A DNA stretch of 64,000 nucleotides from Epiperipatus broadwayi. Taxonomy: Eukaryota > Onychophora > Udeonychophora > Euonychophora > Peripatidae. Made by a program: the position numbers and the translations under genes. Position 1 is the first letter of the stretch, and each line of letters opens with the position of its first letter. Below the pieces are notes generated by a model that saw only the letters and a program-made list of their open reading frames with translations, ran no database searches and was not told the origin of the DNA. Shown here one piece after another: positions 39,775 through 49,759 of the stretch. The DNA lies in contig JAQFVV010012667.1 in the NCBI GenBank assembly GCA_028023455.1, positions 1,164,501 to 1,228,500 of the forward strand, read 5' to 3'.

Positions 39775-40490
39775 TATATATATATAAACCACCCCCCCCC
39801 CCCACCACCCAATATATATATATATATATACCTGAGTGCCACAAATAATATATAGAAACAAAGGCTTTACTAATCAAACCACTCAGAAATTTCCTCTAAA
39901 AAGAAAAAGGGGCCCAAACCAAAAAGAAAAGAAATACTTTATATTTAAAATCAATAATTCAACTGGCATAAAAGAAAAAAGAAAAAAACCAAACAAAGGC
40001 ATATAAAACAAACCTATTTGTGTCACTAAAAAGAGTTAAACAGAACAAGACAGAAAAAAGCAATTGCCCATAAAAAACATCAAACTCCCACATAGAATAT
40101 AGAAAGCGCACGTCCTAATTCAAGAGCAAGATATTATATTTTAGAAAAAACCCCGACCAAAACCCCCCGTGTTTCCTAGAACCCAGTATTCTTTTCTTTT
40201 GACATCTTCGAAGGGAAGATAAAGTTCGCCCAATTATCCTTCATTCCCATGAAAAAACAAGAAAACCCCCAACCCGATAGAACATGACCCCCCCCCTCTG
40301 AATTTGTTCCTGAACGAAGAGGAGACCGAATTCTCCCATAATCCGAATTCATTGGAAATGCCACAAACTTTTTCTGTTGTTCTCTTTTCCTGACTCTTTG
40401 TGCTCCCCCGCCCGTCCTTCCACTATATATATATATAATGATGCCCCTCTGCCTTTTTTGCGGACCCCACACCCCCCCCCTATATATCCA
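39775..40490. other. C-rich, homopolymer-rich anomalous island between TA tracts
   Basis: This stretch is unlike everything around it. The plus strand is rich in A and C and poor in G and T. It has runs of 9-13 C (39789, 40290, 40470 areas) and many short C-runs in an otherwise AT background, and it is bracketed and interrupted by (TA)n. The 98-residue minus frame (40176-40472) is composition-driven and matches nothing. It may be an assembly or gap-fill artefact, or a diverged inserted element. Confidence 0.5.
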
Positions 40491-40499
40491 TCAAATACA

Positions 40500-42700
40500 T
40501 GGTGGCTAGATTAAAATCATTTGATTTCACTCATTACTTATTGGGAAAGTACTAACATCTGCAAATTTTTAAATTAATATATTAATATTAAATTAATTCT
40601 GTTCTCTAGTATCAAATGGGTGCATATATTGGGAAAATAATGTTAAGGATTGCACAGAAGATTGGTTTAAAACAGAACAGTGACTTAATAGTGGTAATAC
40701 ACCAAACCTAATATTAATAGAGTTAATTATTAACATATTTTAGTAACATTAGAAATCACTCATAAGTATGTTTATTCTAATTCCAGAAAGAGGGATAAAA
40801 AATGATGAATATCATGATGTTATGAATTTTTCAATAATAATACAAACCAAATCATGAAGTACAAATACATTTACTTGCAACAAATAATGATTTTTTTTTA
40901 GTTTTTGATTATTATTTTTTTGTGTTGATGTCTTTTAATCTCATCTGCATGCATCATCCTTTTGTATGAAATGCTTTCAATGTCTTTTCTAATTGTAAAT
41001 CTTTATTGCATTATGTCCTGACCCATATTATCCTAATGAGTACAATTAATACTATGCTTTTTTTTAAATGTCTTTAAAGTAATCTTTATAATATAAATTG
41101 AGACATCCCCTCTTATAAAATCATGCACAAATTCAATAATTAAGACCTTTTTCAAAAAGTTTTTGCCATTTATTTATTTTGAAAGCCAAAGCTCAGAAAT
41201 ATGTATTCTTACAATTTTGGATTTAGTATAATCACTTCTAAAATGCTAAGAATGGATCAGTTATAATATTATCATTGGTCTATCAATTAAATTTAATGCA
41301 TTATATAGAATATGGTGCTTTATTTTTTTTTTAATTTCATTTATGATACACGTTGTAACAAGTTTATATTCTGCTTTATTTATTTAAAAATTATTTTTTA
41401 TATTTGCAATTAATGTGTTATATATAAATAATTTTAAGATATTATTCAATGTAAGTCATTTAAACTTTATAAATCAGTGGTTTTTAGTCCAGAAATACCA
41501 AAATATAATGATGCCCATTCTGCTTAAAATATTCACTTTCTATATTTTGTGTGTATATTATTAAAAGTATATACATAAAAAAACTAATGTAACTTCAGGA
41601 ATTAATTGAATTAAGAAAAAGAAGTAATTATGGATTAACATAAAATACAAATAATTTCTTATCAGAAAGAAAGCAAATAATTATACTGTAAAAGTTTCTA
41701 TTAATTATTTATGTGAATGAAATATTTCTGCATTAACAATTGTTAAAATAACAAGAAATATGGAAGCTAAAATTGCTGAGAAAGAAATGAGAATGTTTTA
41801 TTAAAATGTAATAAATTATTTTAGAAATTTATTCAAATATCTGATTTATATTTTGTTAAATAGATTCATTATATATTATTTTATTTAAAACATATACTTA
41901 ACATTTTGTAAATAGTTTATTGCATAAAGTATGGGGAATTTAAATTAACTAATACATATTATAAATTAGTTATAATTATATAAAGAAAAATTATTTACAT
42001 GTATAAGATATATAAACATCTAAGATTGCTGCAAGAAGAAAATAACAAGCAGAGTGCCACACTTAAAGCAGTGAAACCATTAATATAACTGAATCAAATT
42101 ATAATTCTTTGAATAAATGCTTTAGTAAGGAGGACAATTTGGGAGGGGGGGTGCAAAAATTTTTGTATCTATTCCTAATTCAGAACTTACATGAGACGGT
42201 TTGGCTCTAAACTATCCTATTAATTAATGTGTAATTACCCTTAATACATTATCATAAATACACATTTATGCACAATCCTTAATGTAAAACTTCAAGTAGA
42301 GAATTAAAAAGCATTATACTTTATCAATAATGTTAAAACTAACTAGGAAAATTTTAATATAAGAATATATTGCTAATGTGAGTCAGTTTTTTTAAAAAGA
42401 ATTATTTGTGTTAATTTTAGAATTTTTCAAATATCTATATTGAGAAAAGTCAATTCTACTGTATATGATGGCCAAGTAGAATATGCGTATATATAAAATA
42501 ATTAAATGTGTAACGGTAAATTTGAGGTTATACTAAATTAAACAATCTATGCAGATTACTAAATCCTCTCTCCAAATAATTGTTTAATAAAACCTCAAAA
42601 CAAATATCTCGTCACCTCACCAATGTCAAGAATAGAACAGATAATTGACTCTCCATGTCATAAGTTTTATCCACTAGAGAGAAGAGAAGTCTTTCCAGAA
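40500..42700. other. AT-rich DNA, no gene recognised
   Basis: No coding or RNA feature can be supported on either strand. Confidence 0.55.
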
Positions 42701-42722
42701 ACTTTATGTAAAGGATCAGTGA

Positions 42723-42728
42723 AGGAGC

Positions 42729-42760
<32 letters not shown>

Positions 42761-42851
42761 ATGCGAATACTTTCACGGGTTGCATATATAAAAGACATAT
42801 TTTGCGGGTTCATCCGCAAAATGTCTTATATATATATATATAGAGAGAGAG
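42723..42851. repeat. (TA)n-bracketed hairpin module
   Basis: Between a (TA)n tract and a (TA)n(GA)n tract lies a roughly 80 bp unit, starting tgttgatgcgaatactttca and containing a hairpin (aagacatattttgcgg facing ccgcaaaatgtctt, about 42793-42828). Its first 40 bp recur, diverged, at 55654-55694 (tgttgatatgaagattttca, then gggttgcgtatata), also beside a (TA)n tract. This is probably a small mobile or microsatellite-associated repeat. Confidence 0.7.
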
Positions 42852-42859
42852 AGGAATAA

Positions 42860-43940
42860 ATGAAGTTTCTGATAAGTTATATATATAAATAAACTCTTCC
42901 AGGGATGGATGATAATGTCTGTCTTTTTAACATTTGTTCTTATATATGCTTTGTTTATTTAATTTACATAATTTTAAATAAGCGAGTGAAATTAAACTAC
43001 TGGTTGTATGTATTTATAGACTAAATGCTAAAAAGACAGATAGTATTATCTATCTTTGGAAGAGTTTATTTACATATTACTTTTTATTCAATTATATATA
43101 ATCTGGGTTTATTTATTATTTTCATATATATATAAAATGAAAATTTGATGATTTAAGTATATATATATTATTTGAACTACAATTGCCGAAAACTCTCTAC
43201 TCATATTTTTAAACACTATTTATTTTAGATAAATATATTAATGATTACTACTAATCATTTCTTAGTCTAGAGACTTTATTCATGTTTCAAGAATGGCTGA
43301 AGGAATACAAGTTTTAAGTATATAAAATATATATTTATATAGTTTATTTTTATTTTTGTTTGACAACTATGATAAAAAATCAAATAGGAAAGTTAATTTA
43401 AAATATATGATTTTTTTTTTAAGAAAGTTATTGAAATTTTTAGAAAAAGACATTCGGTTAACATATTAACAGAAGGTAGTGGAGAAACTGCGTTATTGAA
43501 ATATTTATTTTTTAAATTGAGAATGGAAAAAGCCAAAGAGATAAATAAAAGATTAGAAATCAGTGAGATGTGTTAAAAAATGAGTTGGAGATGTTTTAGA
43601 TATTATAAAAATATTATAGAGACTAGCATTTCTAATTTACATTTTTTTAAGTAAATAAGGCTCTAGAAAAAGTAATAGTTAACATGCATTGTATCACATT
43701 TAAATATAAAATTTAAAAATTTTGCTTTTCATAGTGATTTTTGTTTAATATGTTTATCAATGTTTTTTCCTGGTAAAATTATTAACTAGACAATACGTAC
43801 TTTAATATTTGATCAAAGTGCCATTGTTTATACAAAGTATAATTACAAGATATTTATTGATAGCAGCAGTATTGTTTATTTGTTTTTATTGATAATTACA
43901 CAATATTTTATTAACTATTATTTTCTTTTGATTTTTTTAG
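42860..43940. other. AT-rich DNA upstream of the PTP exon (intron)
   Basis: No coding sequence is visible until the polypyrimidine tract and acceptor AG at 43939-43940. Confidence 0.5.
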
Positions 43941-44040
43941 GCTCTTACTTTATTATGTCCGGTTTTAACAGAGCATGATTGTAGAGAAGCTAGGACAGAA
44001 ACCAATCGGGTTAAAAATAGATATCAAGATATTTTACCAC
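43941..44040 (+). CDS. Exon of a protein tyrosine phosphatase (PTP catalytic domain, N-terminal part)
   Basis: This 100 bp open segment is framed by splice signals: a T-rich tract ending in ttttttag at 43940, and gtaagt from 44041. Starting with a whole codon it reads 33 residues without a stop and leaves one base, C, so the downstream intron is in phase 1. The C-terminal residues are NRVKNRYQDILP. KNRYxxILP is the signature just before the phosphotyrosine recognition loop at the start of classical PTP domains. These enzymes dephosphorylate phosphotyrosine in signalling proteins; the catalytic HCxxGxGR motif would lie several exons downstream, outside what I can find here. No neighbouring exon was recognised, so the introns on both sides exceed what is visible (about 20 kb downstream). 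The upstream part (CREARTET) is not enough to name the subfamily. A processed pseudogene is excluded by the splice sites, but a decayed duplicate exon remains possible. Confidence 0.75.
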
Positions 44041-44193
44041 GTAAGTTTTAAAAATATTTTTATTGTTAAATTGCTTTTGTAAAATGATATAAATGTATAT
44101 TTTTTCATGGGAGAGGGGAATTTTTTTGACTAAATGGTAGTATGTTTTTGTAGGTCAAAAGTACACTTCTTTTTTATATATACATATGTCAGG

Positions 44194-44263
44194 GTGTTGA
44201 CCGGGAAGCGAATTCGGCCAGCTGCTTGGAAGGCAGCTATGCTAACCGCTAGGCCACCAACAC
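44194..44263 (-). pseudogene. Retroposed tRNA-Gly(TCC)-like sequence
   Basis: The minus strand gives an acceptor stem GTGTTGG/TCAACAC, a D-arm region with TAGCGGTTAGCAT, and a perfect five-pair anticodon stem GCTGC/GCAGC around CTTCCAA (anticodon TCC). The T arm is CCGAA-TTCGCTT-CCCGG, where two of five pairs are broken. The general sequence follows animal tRNA-Gly(UCC). Imperfect flanking repeats (tcaaaagtacacttctt at 44155 and tgacaagtacccttctt at 44265, 14 of 17 matching) and an A-rich stretch on its 3' side show it was retroposed. It is therefore a tRNA-derived SINE copy or pseudogene, not a functional gene. Confidence 0.82.
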
Positions 44264-44787
44264 TTGACAAGTACCCTTCTTGTTGATAGCTGATTCAAAC
44301 TGTGTAAATACTTAGTTACAATTAATATCTTATGGAAAAAAAACATTTATTTTAATCATTTTTTTTTGTTTGTTTTACTTGTAAAAATTATTATTTAATT
44401 ACTTGTTAAAAAAATTCGTGTTAAAAAGAGATTTAGATTTGCTCTCTTATTTCAATATTGATTATCTCATAATTTAAACAGAAAAACTGTATTCAGTTTT
44501 AAATTCAAACTAGATCTTATTCATACTATTATCTTATATTACTTATCTTTTGATTATATTAAGACTAGATCATTATCCCATAAGGTTTATGATCATTGTT
44601 CCATAAGATTTATGATCATTATTTGTGTATTTCTACTTCGTGGAACCTGTAAAAAAGTAATAGAATAATATATGTATAAAAATATTGAATATATTGTAAA
44701 TAGAAATTAATTATATTATAATTGTAGGTCACATGCTTAAGCACTCATGCAACTTAAACATTCAACCACTAAATGTTATTTTTATAC

Positions 44788-45290
44788 TGGTCTATTTCCA
44801 TCATCTAATATGAGTAATGAATGTCTTTAGAAAAATTTAACTTTATTTAAATATTTCAAATACATTCAACTGTTAGTAATAGCACATCAAACAGGTTACT
44901 ATATGCACAACATTTCAAGTGGTATTATTTTCCCATCTCCTTCAGGTGTTATTGGGCCTGATCAGTGACAGTATTAGCATGGGATTTGAATCAATATTCA
45001 AGAATCTAAGGGCTCAGGTTTGAATCCCATGCTATGATAGTACTGTCACTGGTCAGGCTAGCTAGACCTGAAGAAGAGGGGAGAATAATACTTCTTGAAA
45101 CATTGTGCATATACTAACATGTTTGATATGCTATTAGTAACAGTTGAATGTATTTGGAATATTTAAATAAAGTTTAAATTTTTCTAAAGACATTCAATAC
45201 TTATATTAGATGATGGAAATAATCCAATATAAAAATACAACTGAAACACCATCATCACAAACCTTCAGGAAAACACTAAATATATTTGAT
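44788..45290 (+). mobile_element. Family B element, second copy with long inverted arms
   Basis: The left arm starts ggtctatttccatcatctaa and runs inward with the complement of the right arm: acattcaactgttagtaata facing tattagtaacagttgaatgt. A second marker pair near the centre is cctgatcagtgacagtatt facing gtactgtcactggtcaggc. The right half carries a B-box-like gtttgaatccc near 45030 and ends tcacaaaccttcaggaaa, as does the copy at 18305-18665. Here both arms are nearly full length, so the copy is a complete hairpin; the other copy keeps only the outer part of its left arm. Confidence 0.82.
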
Positions 45291-45879
45291 TTTTCTTATT
45301 AGGAAAAGATGAGCATTAATTGTACTTATTACAACCTTACTCATTAATTTTATTACTATTTTAAAACAACAATTAAATCCAAACTAAGTATGGCTTGTTA
45401 TTAATATCTGCGTTAAAAGCCATCACATACTTTATTCCCTTTACTTCAGATACATCTATGAAAGCTTGTATAATTACAAACACCACAAATATTATGAGAT
45501 CCTTTATTCTTAACTAAGGATTTTGGAAATAGATATATGCATCAATAGCCTATAACTCTTAATAGTGTACATTTAATCTGCCAATGACTTTCAACTATTA
45601 TATTTCTATTAAATCTTCTTAAGAATTATTTTTAAAGCATATATAATCCAGTAATACCAGATGATAATGCTAAACAGTTTTGAATACCATTTTAGCCATT
45701 ATATTCAATTCACCAGAGAATTTTGTTTTGCTCATATTCATCCAGAATTTTTAATACTATTATTTTTAAGCTAAAGACTTGAAGTTTTCAAGTACTTAAG
45801 GTTTTGAACACATGCCTACTACACATAACAATATAATTATTGATTTTTGATACTAAATTAGTATACATGTATATCATCA

Positions 45880-48350
45880 TCATCATTTTAAATCATTATT
45901 GATCCACTGCAGAATGAAAGTATTTTGAAATTTAATCCAATTTCTCCAATCTCTAGATAAACTTCTTCACATCACACTATCAAATTTACTTACTTCATCT
46001 ATCTATCTGATATATGATTTCTTTATAAGTCTTTTATAAACTCTTATCATCTGGTTTAAAATTTTAATTATATATTACTATCTTTTCTAATATGTCCAGC
46101 CCTGCTCCATGTTAGCCTCTTAATTTTTTCAAAGATGTTTTGTTCTTTCATACATGTATTTAATTTTGATTATTTCTTATTACTTTTAACATACATATTT
46201 CCAGGCTCTTATGTTGTGTCCAAACCTCTAATCTCTAAGTAAAACATTTCAAAATACTTTATTAAAAACCTTCTTTTGCAAATACATAGGTAAATTTTCA
46301 TTTAATACTAGGTTATTTAAATATTTGAAGTACAGGCATCCTTCTTATACCTGGAGCTTAATTGTAAAAATAGAGGGTTTGAACTCAGACTTTGAAGCAC
46401 CTTTCAACTACCCACATTATTTCGTACCACTTATATACATGGCCACATACATATAGAAAAGATAAATATAGCAGTGGTCTGAGATAGGGTGGTTAATTGA
46501 AGAGTGCTTGAAAGTCTGGGTTTAAATCTTCTATATTTACTAGATTATTTCTAACTAAAGCAATCCTTCTAAGTTTATTTCTATGATTAATTTCATCCAT
46601 TATGTTACTTTATGAATAATAATCTTATAAAGGTATTTGTAGTTGCTAACTTCTTCTAATTCATGACTATCAATCATAATTTTATCCTTTCATGATAATC
46701 CATTCATCATTATATTAATCTTATTAGTATTTATCTTTAATCCTACTTTCTTATTTGTAGTGATAACTCTTGCAAAATTTTCAGAAGTCCTGGAGGAAAC
46801 AACACATCATCTACTCAATCCAGATGACTTACATGATCAATTATTTTTATTCACTAAATGTCTCATTTTAATAACAAAATACTTTTTGTAAAACTGTTGT
46901 AAAAAATTTTTGAGATATAAAATTATCCTGTTGTACAACCTTCATAATACAATCTTTTTAGTATTACCACATAAGGTAATTTTTGCAGTGCAATTTGATA
47001 AACATTCTTCAATATCTGATAGTATCCTAGTTGTATATCTAGGTGATCCACTCTTGACTTACCATAAAAATTCTTATAAAATAAAATGCCATTTCATAAT
47101 CTACAAGTCCAAAGAATAATTGCAATTCATACTCATTAGTCATGTCTATTACTTCTCTCAATATTTGGATGTGATCCACAATGTTAAAACCACTTTGAAA
47201 TCCAACTTATTTTTTGATTTATTGTTGGAAATAAGTAATAATTATCTTGATAATTGTTTTTTATATAACTCATAAAAGACTGGGTCTGTAATTTTTATAT
47301 TAGCTTTTTCACAGTTTTTAAATATTAATGTTATTTACTGCATTATTCCAATCATCTGGTACATTTTTATCATTTAGTGATTTGGTATATAACTTCAATT
47401 TCTTTATTTTTTGAATGCCTTTTTTAAAGATATTTCTTGAGGTTTTTCTTCTTTTTAGATTTCATTGCATGTTACACTTCTTCATTTATAATGCTGAACA
47501 TCTCAGAAGTAGTAATTTTAAGGGGTACTTTGTATTTGTTCATTATTACTATATAACAATAGAACTCTTTTACACATTTTGTGATGCCATCACTTTGTTT
47601 TAGTAATAGTTTCATCTTTTAAATTTTATTGCAAAAATAGGTTTACCAAGGTGTTATTTTGCATTTTTGAAACTTTTAATCTCTGCTATAACTTTCCTTG
47701 CTAATTTACTATTATATTTTTCTATATTATTATGATCACTTATTCACACCATTTCATCATTTCTGCATAAAATTTACTTGCAAATTGCTATATATTTTGT
47801 ATCATCTATCTTTGTTATATTTCTTAATAATGTATCAGTTATTTTCTTCATGCTTTCCTTCTAATGTGAACCAGCTTCAAAATCTATTCATATTTCAAAA
47901 CAATTTGCAAGTTCTTATTTGAATTCAGTGGAATATTTTTGAAGGTTAGGAATATCAACTGTGAATACTGTTTTTCTCAATAATTTTTATTTTTCTAGTT
48001 TTGCATTAGTATCCATCCTACAGTTCACTAATCACTGGCCACTTCCAGTGCTGAATCTATTCAGAATGCTTTAATCTTTAAATGTATATTTTATGTTAGT
48101 CAAATATAATCCAATTATGCTGTATCTTCATTTGGATAATTCCATGTCCATTTCCAATTAACATTTTTCTTAAAGAAAAAATTCATAATATATAGTTTTT
48201 CCTTACCTGTTAGCTCTACAAATCTACATCCTCTTTTATTTGTCTCATTATAATCAAATTTACCAATGGCACTTTCATCTTTCAAGCATTTATTAATTCT
48301 AGAATTAATGACTCCCATGACAACTTAAAAATTTTGTTTGTGCTCATAAA
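45880..48350 (-). pseudogene. RTE-type LINE, decayed, interrupted by a nested insertion
   Basis: Read on the minus strand, 48318-48115 is an open endonuclease segment with KFDYNETNKRGCRFVEL and KWTWNYP, the conserved region after GDFN in RTE/BovB-type elements. Then come decayed polymerase blocks: NYRP near 47260; DHIQILREVIDMTNEY near 47170, followed by FGLVDYEMAF (motif A context); and a C-terminal TWSRAGHI-like block near 46100. Several stops and indels break the frame. A family A hairpin interrupts the element at 46319-46538. RTE elements are short, endonuclease-plus-RT LINEs; which clade member this is remains unresolved. Confidence 0.78.
46319..46538. mobile_element. Family A hairpin inserted in the RTE-type LINE, with target duplication
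   Basis: The insertion carries the usual family A outer sequence on both sides: gggtttgaactcagactttg on the left, caaagtctgggtttaaat-like complement on the right. It is flanked by actaggttattt (46307-46318) and actagattattt (46539-46550), a 12 bp duplication with one difference. The LINE homology continues on both sides. It dates family A activity after this LINE insertion and shows that the hairpin as a whole can be the inserted unit. Confidence 0.78.
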
Positions 48351-48536
48351 ATCACTTTGTAAATTCATATAAAATGTCTGCACTTCTTTATTACAATGAG
48401 TATAAATGTGATTTATCGCCATTTTATATTGTACATTAAATAACTAATCTTGTTATTCTAATATATAATCAATCTCCACAATGTTGTATTTCCCTGGAAA
48501 AATATTCTTATGTATATATTATATTTAGCATATGTA

Positions 48537-48539
<3 letters not shown>

Positions 48540-48578
<39 letters not shown>

Positions 48579-48867
48579 CTACAACCATTAAATGTCTGTA
48601 TTTTTAAATTATATAATAATAATTCAAACAAATATATTTAACACAGTATTCAAAATTAAATAATATATTCTTTACCAGAAGTACTTTCAATTGTTTCACT
48701 GACAATCTTTATCAACTGTTAATACAAACGTACAAAAAATAAAAACTTTCATTACGTTTGTATTAACAGTTGATAAAGATTGTCAGTGAAACAATTGAAA
48801 GTACTTCTGGTAAAGAATATATTATTTAATTTTGAATACTGTGTTAAATATATTTGTTTAATTATTA

Positions 48868-48933
<66 letters not shown>

Positions 48934-48941
48934 ATATATAT
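48540..48941. repeat. Palindrome with arms of about 120 bp, flanked by (AT)n on both sides
   Basis: Arms at about 48609-48731 and 48754-48875 are almost perfectly complementary (for example ccagaagtactttcaattg facing caattgaaagtacttctgg), around a 22 nt spacer. (AT)n tracts at 48540-48577 and 48873-48941 continue the symmetry outward. The inner arms show no mismatch over about 100 bp. No coding content. Confidence 0.92.
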
Positions 48942-49637
48942 AAAGCATTAAGTAACTTACATTTTTGTTGAAAATTATTTGACTTTTTTTTTTATTTGTA
49001 AAAACATTTTAGGAAAAATTGCTTAACATAACTACATTGTAAACTAACTCTCTTATTTTAAACAAATGATTACAATAAAATCATGGCATTACTTAAAATA
49101 TTGAACTAATAAGAACATTTTTTAAATCTGATATCAAAATATTCAAAATTTTCTTCCCACTCTTTCATATCCAAGAAACAAGGTCACCTTCTTAAATTAT
49201 TATTGAGCTCGATAATTTTGGTAAAGATTTAACAAAAATATACAAAATTTCAACAAATTATATTGAATCGAAATGTATTAAACCTCAATTTTAAAATGTT
49301 GTTATAACTTTAAATGAAAAGCAAAAAAAATATTTCTATACCACCCTCTTATAAATCTTATATAAAACATATTAAAGTTTTATAAACAATTTTTAATTTT
49401 GATATAAAAATATTCAGTATTTTCTTAATCTTTGTTCCATATCTAAGAAACTAAATTACTTACATAAAATATTATAGCACCATATTACTTAGATTGATAT
49501 TTCTTACTTATGTATCAAATTTGAACCTATTCTACTAAATTTAAATCTATTAAACCTTGATTTTAAAATTTTATTCTAACTTAAATAATAAAAGTGGTTC
49601 AAGAATTTACAAACAAACACACTAACAAATAAGCATA

Positions 49638-49741
49638 GTCTTGCATTGGTGGTCGAGAGGTCAGTGCGACTGCCTTGCACTTGCTGGCAGTTGCTTGGGT
49701 TGCGGGTTCATGTCCTGGCCGATGCTATGATACTTAAAAAA
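49638..49741 (+). mobile_element. Mini-SINE copy 2, with 11 bp target duplication
   Basis: This is the same unit as the minus-strand copy at 35836-35939. It starts gtcttgcattggtgg, has an A-box-like tggtcgagaggtcagtgcg, a B-box position cgggttcatgtcc, and ends gatgctatgatactt plus an A-run. Flanks are the identical aaataagcata (49627-49637 and 49742-49752). The anticodon region differs from copy 1 (cttgcacttgctggcag in place of cttataagcag), so the copies are not identical descendants of one recent source. Confidence 0.88.
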
Positions 49742-49759
49742 AAATAAGCATATATTCTA

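Noticed and set aside
40176-40472. 98-residue Gly/Arg-rich protein on the minus strand
   Set aside because: It lies in the anomalous C-rich island, includes a TA microsatellite, and matches no family. The frame is composition-driven.
44194-44263. Functional tRNA-Gly gene
   Set aside because: Two T-stem pairs are broken, the B box is altered (AATTCGCTTCC), and imperfect flanking repeats with an A-rich 3' side mark it as retroposed.
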